Source: Gnetum montanum
Lineage: Eukaryota; Streptophyta; Gnetopsida; Gnetales; Gnetaceae
Direction of reading: 5' to 3'
Length of the DNA: 64,000 nt
NCBI GenBank assembly: GCA_015680685.1
Contig: MNCI01023883.1
Span: 69,717 to 133,716, forward strand
In this document: positions 24,690 through 36,316 of the stretch, piece by piece
Position numbering within the stretch: the first letter of the stretch is position 1
Layout of the letters: every line of letters starts with the position of its first letter
Notes under the pieces: generated by a model
Seen by the model: only the letters and a program-made list of their open reading frames with translations
What the model was told of the DNA's origin: nothing
Databases searched by the model: none
Made by a program: the position numbers and the translations under genes

Positions 24690-25570
24690 AGAGCTAAATC
24701 ATCATAATCACCATCATCCTAACCTTATCCCAATTACATAGGGTTTGCTATATGATGCTCTTCCATCATTCACCTTCGTTAAAAACCAAATTAATAAAAA
24801 TTCTCAAATCTTAGATATATTTCTTTATTCTTGCATACCAAACAGTCTTTGGTCTTCTTTACACATAAACAAACCATCTGATGCAACTTGCATTGATCAT
24901 TTCATCTATGGTTACCACCCCAAAAGTTCCTCTAATAAGAGGATCATTGTTTCTGTCCTTCCTAGTGAAACCCTACATCCACCTTAGGGCATGTTTGGTT
25001 TGGCAAATTTGCCAATGCTAAATCTACAGATTTCACTTTTTACAATGAAAAATTGTTTGAATTTATATGGAAACAACAACAAATTCAGCTATGAACCGAT
25101 AGATTGACCCGGTTGTATTGCTTTTCTTATTCTTTTATGACTTGACCTTGAGAGGTGTAATCTATCCAAATCCATGAATCTTTGGACTCTGTGGGTGCAA
25201 GTTCACAAGATTCATGTAACCAAAGACAGCCTTAGCGTTCTCATTTCTACCACGTATACACATTGAACTTTATGTTTTCTGGGTGACCAGCATTCAGAAC
25301 CATATAGAATTGCAAGCCTATTAACAATTTTGTGGAACCTTCCCTACAATCTAATAAGAATTCTTTTATCAAAACACACACCACTAACTTCTTGCCATTT
25401 CATCCATATTGCTTCAATTATATTTGTCACATCATTGTTAATTTCACCATCCTTCTGTACAAGTGATGCCAAGCATCTAAGTAGTTTACTTTATGCTAGT
25501 TCTTGGTCTTGAACTTTAAACATTAAACTACTTCATGCTAGTTCTTGGTCTTGAACTTTAAACATTAAAA
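24690..25570 (-). pseudogene. RTE-type LINE 3' fragment in an LRR intron
   Basis: On the minus strand it reads ...FDKRILIRL then GRFHKIVNRLAILYGSECW and ...VVEMRTL (about 25260-25400), the conserved segment after the RT of plant RTE LINEs. It ends at plus 24690-24760 with the complement of the common RTE tail (plus CCTTATCCCAATT...GGGTTTGCTAT next to CAT repeats). Stops are frequent. It sits in the intron between LRR exons 2 and 3 in the same orientation as that gene. Confidence 0.75.
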
Positions 25571-25576
25571 AGCAAA
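25493..25576. repeat. 42-bp tandem duplication
   Basis: The unit beginning ATGCTAGTTCTTGGTCTTG occurs at 25493 and 25535; the copies are identical until about 25570. Confidence 0.85.
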
Positions 25577-25869
25577 TCCACTTGTTTGTCCTCCAACAAT
25601 TTCTACTCCACCCTACATTTACATTTATTCTTCTATGTACTGATCATAAAAATGTTAACCAAAGACACTCCCGAAATTGGGATCCATATTTTTATTGGTC
25701 TTTCCCAAACAAAACAAAATCCAAAGAACAAGCCACTCATTAAAAGCAGCTTTGAAGAGGAGAACCACAAAAAATGTTTGAAAATGCTGCAAAGTTAACT
25801 TGTATAACTCAGAATACAGTAACGCTCTGCTCTGAAACAGTACTTCGATTTTTACAAATAGGGAAATAC

Positions 25870-26077
25870 CTGTTAGAAAGTTCAAACCATCCTCTGAAAT
25901 ATTGCTGCAGTAATTGCAATTCAAAATCTGCAAATTTCTGCATCCTTGCAACAGTGAAAGGCCAGAATCTATTACAGGTGATTCAGAGATGTCAACAGCA
26001 AGAAGAGATAATCCTTGTGACGCTATTACTTCAAGTCAGGTGTCATCCACTCCAGTATATCCTCCAAGAAGAACATC
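25870..26077 (-). pseudogene. LRR pseudogene exon 2 with in-frame TGA
   Basis: Phase-0 start DVLLGGYTGVDDT, then TGA at plus 26036-26038, then LEVIASQGLSLLAV and the first repeats (GCRNLQILNCNYC), ending in a phase-1 GTATTT donor. Family members have Trp at the stop position, so this is best read as TGG to TGA. Everything after the stop stays in frame. Confidence 0.88.
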
Positions 26078-26158
26078 CTATCAACGGTGACACAACACAT
26101 TAAAATCTTTTTGCAATGTGCACAATCCAAAATGTAAATTCTGCCCTGCCATGCTTAC

Positions 26159-26287
26159 CTGAAGAGCACAATCATAAAATGCTTGAAGAGAACTTTTTCT
26201 CAAAACGTGGGCTGCAATGAGTTCATTGAAAATCTGCTGCATTAATTCCGTAGGAATTGCAGCAAAAGACTCGTAACTTGACAAATC
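26159..26287 (-). pseudogene. LRR pseudogene exon 1 (F-box-like segment)
   Basis: Flanked by good splice sites (CCAG before plus 26287, GTAAGC after 26159). It reads DLSSYESFAAIPTELMQQIF, then ...LQAFYDCALQ, all open, phase 0 at both ends. In the family this segment precedes the repeats and resembles an F-box. No upstream exon with the usual N-terminal Met was recognised between 26290 and 33000. Confidence 0.85.
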
Positions 26288-26289
26288 CT

Positions 26290-27081
26290 GGGATGCAACC
26301 AAAGTTGTAACTCATCTAGTTAGAAGCTCATGAATTTCATTTTACCGAGCATAACTTAACATCCTTCCAACCAGAACAAAAACAGAAGAGAGGGGAAAAC
26401 TTTAAAATAGGCACCTTAGTATCACTAACCGCTCACAGCCATAAATGAATAACAGCCCTTTTTATATTTTCATTTTTCAAAAGAAATAGGTAAAGAACAA
26501 GGGCACCTCTTTTCCCGCTGTTGCAACCCGACTTTAACGACAATTTTTCCCATTCAAAACAGTGTTTTGATTTAATATGGTAACCTCTTGATTTAATTTT
26601 TCACTTTTTAAGCTCTTGTTTCTAATTTCTTATTTTTAATTTTCCTTTTGATGTTTTCTTAGTTAGTGTTAAGCATGTTATGCACTTGCAATCCTTTTGT
26701 TTTTTTATCCTTCATTTTTACTATAAATATTATTTTTTGTGTTCCAACATCCTTAACAAATTGGTATCTTTATCTATCTCTACAAACTAAATGTAAAGGT
26801 ATCCTTATCAATGATTTTCTATTGTTGTCATCAACATCGTCCATGAATGGAGCCTTATTCGTCCATGAATGGAGCCTTATCTTTAATTTATTTATGTGAG
26901 GAGAACTTAGTTTCACAAAGGTAACATGTAAGAATGGAGCCTTATCCTTAATTTATTTCCAAGAGGCTAGTTTCACAGATGTAACAAGGTTAAACAATAA
27001 ACAAACTGAAAGTCAAGTAACAGTATTCCCATCAACCTTAGATTGCCACTTTCAAATTGCATTGTACCAGAGCTCTTTCAG
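26290..27081. other. AT-rich stretch between LRR exon 1 and the HMGR fragment
   Basis: The missing 5' exon(s) of the LRR gene would be expected here or further right, but no matching coding was recognised. It contains a 22-bp tandem repeat (26838-26880, unit CGTCCATGAATGGAGCCTTATT). Confidence 0.5.
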
Positions 27082-27245
27082 TTGGATGGTGCTCAAGAAT
27101 TTGGCCTTTGCGCTTAAGAATTTGAGAAACTATTTTTGTGCTCAATGCTGGGCCAGGATTGTTTTGGATGGTGCTCAAGAATTTGGCCTTTGCGCTTAAG
27201 AATTTGAGAAACTATTTTTGTGCTCAATGCTGGGCCAGGATTGTT
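27082..27245. repeat. Perfect 82-bp tandem duplication
   Basis: Units 27082-27163 and 27164-27245 are identical. The last 12 bases of each unit (GCCAGGATTGTT) are HMGR coding sequence, so the duplication spans the broken edge of that fragment. Confidence 0.97.
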
Positions 27246-27371
27246 GCAGGGGCCGTGTTGGCAGGAGAGCTTTCTCTTATGTCTGCATTGGCAGCAGGGC
27301 AGCTTGTCAAGAATCACATAAAATACAACAGATCCAACAAAGATTTCAAGGCCTGTACCCCCGCTGATTGA
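27234..27371 (+). pseudogene. HMGR: HMG-CoA reductase, last 45 codons only
   Basis: It reads [20 protein letters not shown], then [17 protein letters not shown] and a short tail to TGA (27369-27371). This is the extreme C-terminus of plant 3-hydroxy-3-methylglutaryl-CoA reductase, the ER enzyme that commits acetyl units to the mevalonate pathway. The His of LVKNH corresponds to the catalytic His and the Ser of NRS to the residue phosphorylated by SnRK1-type kinases (family knowledge). No other HMGR sequence lies upstream; homology stops within the 82-bp duplication. About 300 bases downstream may be its 3' UTR. It is a fragment of about 8% of a normal-length protein, so non-functional. Confidence 0.9.
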
Positions 27372-29850
27372 GAGAGCAAGCACATGCTCATATGGCCTAA
27401 TGCTTATTCTAAACCACACCCTTCCCCTCCTCTGGTCTTTCTTTCTTTCCTGTTAAGTTTTCTTTATGTACCACATACATGTTCAAGATCTTTCAAGGCT
27501 GATCTGGGTCTTTTGCATGATCACATGGCCTCATCTGTCACGTTATAGCAGCTACATTTTCCTTAGAATAGGAGTTTAGTACTTAATATGGATCACTGGT
27601 CCTGCAACATGCCTGATCTATGTACTTTTTTTGGCTTTTTCATTTTTGTGTATATTGAGGTTTAGTAGTGTGGCTATTAGAGAAAAATCTTATGATCAAC
27701 TTCACTACTGAAAAATTCCGGGTTGCTCCTTGTTAAGTATTGGCTTACCTCAATAGGTTTTGAAAACCATTGAATGTAATTTTTTATGATTTGATGGTTA
27801 AGAAAAGCTGAAAAGGTTACAATTTTTGTTTGTTAAGTTTTTGACAATTCAATCGCATTAAGTTGTGAAGAGAACATTCAAAAACAAGGTAAAAAATTGA
27901 TAATAATGGAAAGGAAAGTCTCAAATATTTTATGCGAAGCATTCATTCATGTGAAAGACTGCTGAAAGAAATGATGAAACGGCCCATCATGACCAGAACT
28001 GGTGGAGGTCAATTTTGTGGACGTAATTACGAATGAATAATTCAATGAAGAACTGGCCAAGAATGCATCTTTTCCACGCAAATTTCTCAGCATGTGGAAA
28101 GTCTTACATTGCATTGAATTCGGGAGTGGGTACAGAAGCGCATTAAATGTGCGGTGGGTACATATTTCATAATTTCCAATGAAATTTTGTCTGGATCTAT
28201 ACATTGAAATGGTCCCCTTGCCGTGCCTCGTATTGTTCTTATCTTGTTCTTGACATTTGCATTGTGCATTAAAATCTTACCCATCGTCTTCTGCTCTGAA
28301 TCTTACCAGAAACTTCATTTCATTGTTAAGTGGCCAGCAAGCAATCAAGATTCATGGCATCGGCATGACACAGACCACAGAAAACAAGGGAGTACGAATG
28401 AATAAACAAACACACAGATATCACGAGAGGCTACTTTGGTAATCGGAGGCCGAAGGGCCAAGTTTGGGTCGTTTGGGTCATACGGAAATCAAGATTGGGA
28501 TGGGGAGTGCGAGGTAAACATTGCATTTGAATGGATTGGCCTGCCTGACTCACATTCACGCGTGTTTATTGGTCATTGCTGGTTTTTGCTCTTTTTCTCA
28601 TCTCGGCTGCCGAAAGAAAAAACAAAACAGGGTCATGGGTAATTAGTCATGAACATGACGATGCCGACGGATGAATGCTTGTTCAGTTTTTTTAAAAAAT
28701 CTGTTTGCTTATGAGTCAATGAAGCCCACCAGCCAATGGCCATATGCAAGCTCATGGCGCTCTATTTTTATTTTCCCCTTTATCATGATTATCGCTGATT
28801 CCCAGCGTTCCAAAGGTTTTCCATCATCATAGTTGATGTGAGTTAATCGGCTGTACCTAATTTAGTTTAGTTGTATCATTTTATAATGTGGTCATCTTCA
28901 ACATGGGCCTAGGGCACTACTCATAGGTCATGGTTGAACAAAAGTATTAATAGACAAGATTTGTTATAAATTTGGTTTAAGCTTTGGTGACTAATTTTAT
29001 TCTTAGAAAAATTGGATTGAGTAACAGAAGGGTTTCATTTTATTGCTGTCATTTTGGTTGTTGCATGAATTATATGTTTGGCAGAATTATGGCTTTTGAA
29101 TAAGGAAATGGAATTATATGTTTATTTATTTTGTAATCTAAACTGCGTTTGTTATGGAACCTCTGTTATCACCTGTATTTAGTTCAGGTTTTTTAACTTA
29201 TGAATTTGCAGTTGGTGATTAAAAGCATTCATCTTATACAAAACATGGCTTTTTTATTATTTTTTATAGATTTAACTATGGTAACTTATATATTCAGTGA
29301 TTTTATACACCTTTAAGAACGTGTTCCATTGATAAAAAAAAACCAAAAAGTCAGATCGATTTGACTCTGGTTAACCCAAATCTCAAATTCTGTGACTAAT
29401 TGTACAAAAACTATGGTTTTGCATTTTTTGTGCTCTCTTGTCTCTATGTTACAGATGAGCAGGGATTGGGATATCTGTGTAACTGTTGTTATTGAGCTCT
29501 CAAAGCAAAGCTATTGTGGTTACAGAAGGTTGGCTCAAAATTGCACGCATAGCCTTCCGCGGCAAAGATTTAGAATTTCATCAAGATGTAGATTTCAGGA
29601 ATTGAACATGCAGCTCCGAACGTTCAAGACTGGATCTTGATCTATGCCAGGCATTTTATTCAATTAACAAGGTCCATCATCTTACACTTCACCCTGTCCC
29701 ATCATTTTGCATTTTTTCTGAAGGCTCGATTTCGATCTGTAACGCAGTACGATTTTTGAAGCTTCCCCTGTTTGTTTCCATATGACATTCCCTCTGCACA
29801 GAGCAATTCTCTAATATTGCCCTTTTTTCCCACTATTCAGAGGCCTAAAA
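27372..29850. other. No recognisable gene
   Basis: 27372-27700 may be the HMGR 3' flank. 28200-28650 and 29390-29640 are somewhat GC-richer and open in short frames (28436-28642, 29392-29640 plus), but neither matches a family I recognise. Confidence 0.45.
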
Positions 29851-30045
29851 TTATTTCTGACACAGAATACCAAAAATAGCCGAGCTTTGAATCACATGGC
29901 ACACAGTACCGTTAGCAGCGTCTTGCAGTGCTGCTGTCAGAAAGTCGGATGTAAATCCATTATTGGATTTCCCAAAGATCAGCGATGTAAAGGATGTACT
30001 ACTTTCCAATTTGCCGTACTCGGTTGATGTTAAGATAATGAGCAT
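29851..30045 (-). other. Unrecognised short open frame, possible exon
   Basis: 64 codons on the minus strand ending at TAA, with a composition unlike its AT-rich surroundings (SLIFGKSNNGFTSDFLTAAL then QDAANGTVCHVIQSSAIFG). No family is recognised and no splice partner was found. It may be a gene relic or chance. Confidence 0.3.
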
Positions 30046-30059
30046 GGAAATGTCTTAAG

Positions 30060-31650
30060 TCAATTTCATGTTTTCAAAATTCCTTATGCCGGTAGGAATT
30101 GCATTTGGACCTATGAATATAAATTATCAATCATACCTTAAAATTCCATGTAATCAACTTCATCTTTTAAATATTCCTTATGCCTTTGCTTTATGTTAGA
30201 CTTTTATACAAATCGAAATAGATATGTTGACTTTTGCTTTATGTTGATGATATTGTTTGAATTTTATACTCAAGGGTTGCAACCAATGCTTACTACTCTT
30301 GATAACATTTGTAAGAATTTGGTAATTGAAGTTAGATGTATAAAAGCTAAAATCATGTTCTATGCCACACTTAATAAACCATACAATTTGCCAACGAGAA
30401 ATGACCAAGTTACATCAAGTTACATATCTTCCTCATATCTTAGCATATAATACTCTTGCAAGTACACCTTGAGATGTCCAATAGTAACTCTATCATTCTA
30501 TAATCTAACTAACTATTCATTATAGTTTAATTCCAATAAGCAATGCCAAGTTATGGACCAAAACATTTTCGTAAAAGGAGTTTTGAAACTGCTATGTTAA
30601 CAAATCTAAAAGGATCTTACTGGATATAAGTAAAAATTTAGTTTTATAGGTGTATTGTATAAGGTTTTGGTCTAACAAATAAATATTAGAAATAAATAGA
30701 AGATATTAAGAAAATTTTCTAAATAAAGAATTCAAAATAAAAAGATAAACACAATATAACATTGTGCTTGTTGAAGTAGAAATTATATTATTATAAATTA
30801 AAGCTATTTGTTAATTTATAGTTGACACTCATAATCTGTATGAAATGACATTGGATAGATATTGAGAAAAATAATGTATGCAACATAAGATGAAGGATAG
30901 TTTCATAAGGGAGCTTTATGGCTCAATAAATAAAATATTTAGAATCACACTTTCTATTTTGATCAAAGTAGATTTGCAAAATGGTCAAACAAATAGTACT
31001 TTAAAAACTTTGGAAAATGTAGAAGAAAAAAATAATTTTATTTGAATAGTATAAAGGGACATCTTAATTCAAAAACAAATTGCTTAATAGCTTCTATTTT
31101 TTAACATTTAATGTTCAAACATGTAGAAAACCTAGAATTCCTTATGAAGAATGATTATGTTTGATGTGTTATCAAATTAACATTGAAGATTACGACCACA
31201 TTTTTTTACCATATATTCCATGTGAACACATTAAACATAATTCATTCAAATTTTACCAAAAAAGTACATGATTTTCTTAATGATATTTACAAAAGTAGTA
31301 GCATATGCAATTCCATACAGTATAAGAAGGTAATAAGAATTTAATCACTTTCAATAATTGTATATATTTATTGAATATTTTACAACAATTCTCATAAAAG
31401 TTAAAAAAGCACCTTTGAATTCCCAAGGGTGTTTAGAAGCATTATTCTTGTTTCCTACATTTTTGCCCATTGGAATCTTAGGAAGCTTAAGAAATTCTTT
31501 GTGAAGTAACATCTTAGCAAATCCTATAATGCTCCAAAGCTTCCTTAAGTCTAATCACAATTCTTTACAGAATACCCATGTCGTCTAATAGTTTTTAATT
31601 TTTTATAACTTTTTAATAATGCAAAGGAAGTTACAACAAATAGAATCTTA
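30060..31650. other. AT-rich stretch, nothing recognised
   Basis: Many short A/T runs and no coding or transposon landmark. Confidence 0.5.
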
Positions 31651-31654
31651 GATA

Positions 31655-31775
31655 ATAATAAGGTGTTAACCTAGTGGTAAGGGTCTCAACCTCATAACCC
31701 TATGTCACAAGTCAATTCTACTAGGTAGTATTGAATTATTCATTAGTAAAAAAATTTGTAGATCTAAGGGATATC
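31655..31775 (+). repeat. SINE-like (tRNA-derived) sequence, copy 1
   Basis: A box-A-like TAGTGGTAAGGG is followed about 35 bases later by a degenerate box B (CAAGTCAATTC). It matches 34383-34500 along its length, including CCATGTCACAA/CTATGTCACAA and a T/A-rich end with AAAAAATTTGTA. Plant SINEs derived from tRNA share this head (GGTGTTAACCTAGTGGTAAG). Confidence 0.55.
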
Positions 31776-32048
31776 AATGAAGGAAAGTAAAAATTTTTTG
31801 TTTTAAATAGTTTAAGATAGGTATTCTAAGTAGAAAAGACTTTGCTAAGAGTTATCATCAATATGCCAATCACAATCACAATCAAAACTCAAGGAGATAA
31901 AAAACTTTAATAACATAATTAGGACTCTAAAATCCAACAAAGATTTTTTAACTTTTTCTAATCAAGTTTCTCAATGTTCCTTAGGTATATAAAAGAAATT
32001 TGATTGATTATTTTCTTACTTGCACTTTTGATTTACTCTTTCCATATG

Positions 32049-32820
32049 TGATGAGCAATGAGGTACCCCTACACCCAACCATACAAATCACAGGTGTTCA
32101 CGTGCAATCCGGTCGAATTCCACAGACTTTAATTACCAAGTACACTAGAGCTAAATGGTGAGTTTGTGTTGTTTGTTCGTTGTCTTCCCAGCCTCACTTG
32201 TGAAATGCAAGTGTATGGTTAAGTGTGACTGAGGCATAAGATTTTTATCATTTTATGTTTTATCAGTTTGATTGCCTAAAAACAATAATGAAAGTGAGAG
32301 TAATTAAATGCTAAGTAAAGTATTGTCTAATTTAACCTAACACAAGTANTTGCTGAATGAATAACATTAAATATGAACTATATGAAATCATGATATATAT
32401 AAATGCATAAAGAAATAAAGTCTCAAGTGCTGCAAGGATGAATCAAAGAGCTTGTCTTTATTGCCAATACAATGGTATGTTCAGGTACATCAATGCCTGA
32501 ATAAATATCCAATTATGCTTAGACCTCCTGCTGCAAGCACTTGGAAAATATTCTAACTCTCACATGAACAAATTGTAAGAAATTCACTACTTGACTTCCA
32601 AAAACTATTCCTGAATCATGTGCCCAAGGGTTGTATTTATAGGCCCAGGAGTACCCCGCGATATCGCATGCCTGATATTGCATCTTGGGCCATGATATCG
32701 TGTCTCAATATCACGGCCACCCTGATATCGAAGCTCATGCAAAACACGATTCATCAATATGGAATGCATGGAAATAAGGTGATTGTAGCATTACTTTGAG
32801 AATTATTTCTCAAGTCATCA
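32049..32820 (-). mobile_element. Diverged solo LTR related to the Ty3 element at 361-10135
   Basis: On the minus strand it begins TGATGACTTGAG (plus 32820) and ends CATTGCTCATCA (plus 32049). The end region repeats the order of the Athila-like LTR (GGTTGGGTGTAGGGGTACC, GTTCGACC-like, GGGAAGACAACG-like). Its U3 also carries GATATC-type motifs (plus about 32650-32735) before a TATAAATA box. No 5-bp target duplication is visible and an N lies at 32349. It is a related, older subfamily. Confidence 0.75.
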
Positions 32821-33007
32821 TACCTAGGTTCATGTTATAATTGGAAGTGATAGTTTCAATAAAATAGTCAACAGATAATCTAAAAAATACACTAGAAGAG
32901 CTCTAGAGAAATTATTAGAATGTTGTAGATCTGCATATAAAATGTTAAAGGTAGAAAATATCGCACAATAGCAGATCAAATAGATGTTATAAATCCCTAA
33001 AAAAAAC

Positions 33008-33504
33008 TGTTGTAAACTCCAACAAACGTTTGCTATAAAAATAGACTTAAAACAGCAAAAGAAAATAGCACAAGAACACAGAGATTTATGTGGTTTGGGC
33101 TCCTTTTCTCCTACCTCCACGACAATAATGATCTACCTTCTATTCTGCTCAAATCTTAAGGACACAAGCTGTCCTTATAGCTTTCCCAAGCACCCAATCT
33201 ATTACTCCAATAAATCTCAGATCAATATAAAAAAAGAGTCTCGTCTTCAAGGTAAAACCTCAATACAATGCTTCCACCTCAAAAAACACACACTAAAGAC
33301 TACCCCAAGCCTTCTATTTATAAGGAAACATTAGGACCAAATCCCAATCCTCACACATGTGGGATAAAACACATCCCCACATAAACATCACTTTACAAAC
33401 TATCTTTTTTTATTTAATTATTATTTAAAATACAACATTCATTTAAAAACATAAAAAGAAATACAACAAATAATACTAATGTATTTGTCTTCATTTTTCC
33501 AACA
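33008..33504 (-). mobile_element. Probable solo LTR (TGTTGGA...CAACA type)
   Basis: On the minus strand it starts TGTTGGAAAAATGAAG and ends GTTTACAACA, with a TATA box (CCTTATAAATAGAAGG, plus about 33318-33333). The plus strand shows GAGATTTATGTGGTTTGGG and CCTACCTCCACG (about 33083-33120), a pair I recall from many plant LTRs. No target duplication, PBS or purine tract was found, so the ends are tentative. Confidence 0.55.
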
Positions 33505-34382
33505 ATTCAAGCCTAGATGTAGCCACTTGAAAAAGGTTAGGTTTTCACTCATCCACTACCCCCCTAGGACCTACCTTGGTGTGATGAGCATTAAGCATTT
33601 GGCAATGATCTTTGCTCTTTTGTAGTGTTGCTTTGAGAATTGTTATAGTAGACCCCAAAACCCAAAAAATATATTGAAAAATAGCAATAATACATCCACA
33701 TCAAAGATACATTAGTTCATAACTAAAAAACCCAAGAAAAATGTGTTACATTGTAACTTCAAAATACAAATAAAAAGACTAAGAGAGAAAAGAAAGGCTT
33801 AATGGTTTTGGGAATTGTTGTGATACTTTCTCTATATAAAATAATAATTTTTCAATATTCATAGTAAGATTTATTTGAATGCTTTTAATACCAAGATGAA
33901 TTATATACTTTACTTCTAGGGTCTATAACACAAAGGTTTCATGACATTAATGTTAAATGATAAACAATCATGCATCCTTTACTTCTATGCTACATCATCA
34001 CAAAGTTGTGTTTTTACTTTGATTGCTACATGCCTCTAAGTCCATAAATAAAGTCATTTAATGTTCTCAACATAAACATCATACAAAATATTAAAGAATT
34101 TTCAAATTAATTTTAGTCAACACATTCTCCTTACTAAATTATTATTATTTATATTAGAATTTAATTTAGTGAAAATAATTTTGAAGTTATAACTTAAAAA
34201 AGATATGGGAAAAAACAATTGAAGATGACTTGAAGAAATTGCAAATAAATAAAGATCTAGCTTTGCATAGAGGAGAATAGTGAAAAAGAACTTATGTAAT
34301 CAACCTCATTTTTATTTTTATTTTTGGACAAGGCTAGGATGATGATGATGTAATTTTAAAGTTACATAATATACAATTAAAT

Positions 34383-34500
34383 TATGACGTATTAGCTTAG
34401 TAGTAAAAGCCTTGCCATGAAAACTCCATGTCACAAATTTGATTCTAATAGATAATGCTAAGTTATAAATTTTATTAAAAAATTGTATAAAAGGAATTCT
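34383..34500 (+). repeat. SINE-like (tRNA-derived) sequence, copy 2
   Basis: Aligns with 31655-31775: TAGCTTAGTAGTAAAAG (box A-like), CCATGTCACAAATTTGATTC (box B-like), then TAATAG...AAAAAATTGTA. Strongly diverged. Confidence 0.5.
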
Positions 34501-36288
34501 CTTCTTTTCAATTAGTCCAAATTTGAAACTCTTTTCTTTAATATATCTAAATATGAAGTGATTGATTATCATGAATAAGAAACATTTACCTCAATGGCTA
34601 TAATGAAGATCTTTAGAATAAGAATTGATTATTATTTCAACAAGCTTATTAAGATAGTTGAAAAGTGTAAATATTTAGACTTAAAGTACTCTTTGAAATT
34701 GCTTAATTAATTAATGAGAAACATTTACCTCAATAATTATAATAAATATATTTAGAATAAAGATTGATTATTAATTTTATAAGGTTATTAATATAGCTTG
34801 TGCTCATAATATTTCTAAATTTTCATTAGATAAATACTCTATAAAGTTATGATAGAAATCTAAGATCTAATCTTTCTAAAAAAAAGAACTCTGCATGATT
34901 ACAAGAATTGGACAAGATACAGAAGCAACGACTAATTTAGAAATGCTAAGATCTAAGGCTAAACAAGAATTAGATGAGAAAATAAAAGAGCATAGTGACA
35001 TAATGACAAAATTGCAGCAAATTAAGAAGTTGGTTGTTACCAATGATTTCATTGTTCACTATAAGTAGGATTTGAACTTCTTAATTAAGTCTAGGAATGA
35101 TTTACCTACTATACTAACTATGTGTCCATTGTCACTTCAATTAGCATTCAATGATGTTTATGAGTCCTTTCTTAATCAATTTAGTAAAACTCAATCACAA
35201 TCTACTATTGATCTTGTTCTAAATGCTTCATTTTTGTTGACTCAAGAACTTGTGCTTAAGTCTACATTGAAAGATACTTTTCCTAGCATGTGAGATATTT
35301 CATCATCATCTATTTAAACATTTCCAAGAGGAAATGTCTTAAGGGGAGGAAAATATAACAAACTACTTTTCCTTGAGTTTTTGCGTTAATGATTATAATA
35401 ATTTGTCTATGTGTTTGTGTGCATGTTTTATTGTTAAGTTGTGTGTGTGCTTTGTTTGGACTATGATGAAAATTGCTAATTAGAATAGTAATAAATTTGT
35501 TGACCAGATTTTTATATGTATTATAATTAAATGTTTAAACACTTTATGCATAAAAAATATGCTTTAAAACACATGCTGGGAATGTTTTAAAATAATAATA
35601 ATAATAAATATATGGAAAAACTAAATAATTTTTTTTTCTCTTTTAATAGAGATGCTAAAAAGCAAAAGAAAAATAGAGGACAATACTCTAAGGTCTAACT
35701 CAAGAGCTAAAATAGGTATGTTGAGATGTAAATAATTTGAAAGAGTAATGCAAAAGAATGCTCATTACTGAGGAACTTGACCTATGAATCAAGTTGGAGG
35801 AACCTGACCCATGAATTAGGGATATTGTGAGCAAATACCATAGCTTTATATTTTATTTTTTTCATTTTATCTAAATGTGATACAGTGTTCTTTTTAGTTT
35901 AAAATAGTAGAGTATAAGTACCCGCTCCATGGCTATAAAAAGATCATGTGATGGCCTTTCAAGGCTTATAAGATGATGGGAAAATTTACATCACTAATGA
36001 CCTGAAAAAGAAGGTGCCTTATTTGATTATGTATCCTAAACTACCCTGATCATGAATCTATTTTGAAAACTCTTTCCTTGCATCTAGAGAGGAACAATAA
36101 AGAGATAGATATTATGCTAGAATGTTTTGCAATTATAGAGAGGAACTGAACTTGAGATCTAGCAAAATTTGAATTTTGAAATATCAAAAATTGTTGATTT
36201 AGGAATTGAACCTACAACCTGTGCATATACATATTTTATTGATTATGATCATGAAGAGAATTGAACTCATGACTCAGTGCTGAAAAAA

Positions 36289-36316
36289 GAGAGAGAGAGA
36301 GACAGAGAGAGAGAGA
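36289..36316. repeat. (GA)n microsatellite
   Basis: About 14 GA units with one C interruption. Confidence 0.95.

Larger units (their letters stand above)
13507..26287 (-). pseudogene. F-box-like/leucine-rich-repeat gene, 14 exons seen, inactivated
   Basis: Exons in gene order: 26159-26287, 25870-26077, 24249-24395, 22139-22213, 21649-21720, 20552-20623, 20237-20308, 18565-18636, 17143-17211, 15531-15602, about 14852-14921, 14595-14666, 13867-14013, 13507-13649. Most encode one 24-residue LRR of the RNI type (GLTNLxxLNL...I.D.GL..L.G) and break in phase 1 after a Gly. The first encodes IPTELMQQIFNELI, an F-box-like helix. As I recall, the nearest relatives are plant LRR proteins of the Arabidopsis At1g15740 type. 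Breaks: TGA at 26036-26038, TAG at 18575-18577, acceptor AG lost before exons 4, 6, 7 and 14, donor lost after exon 11, and a 19-bp duplication in exon 11. The N-terminal exon(s) and last exon were not found. Confidence 0.9.

Noticed and set aside
32041-32825. 5-bp target duplication around the solo LTR at 32049-32820
   Set aside because: ATATG on the left and TACCT on the right do not match; the ends may be eroded or misplaced.
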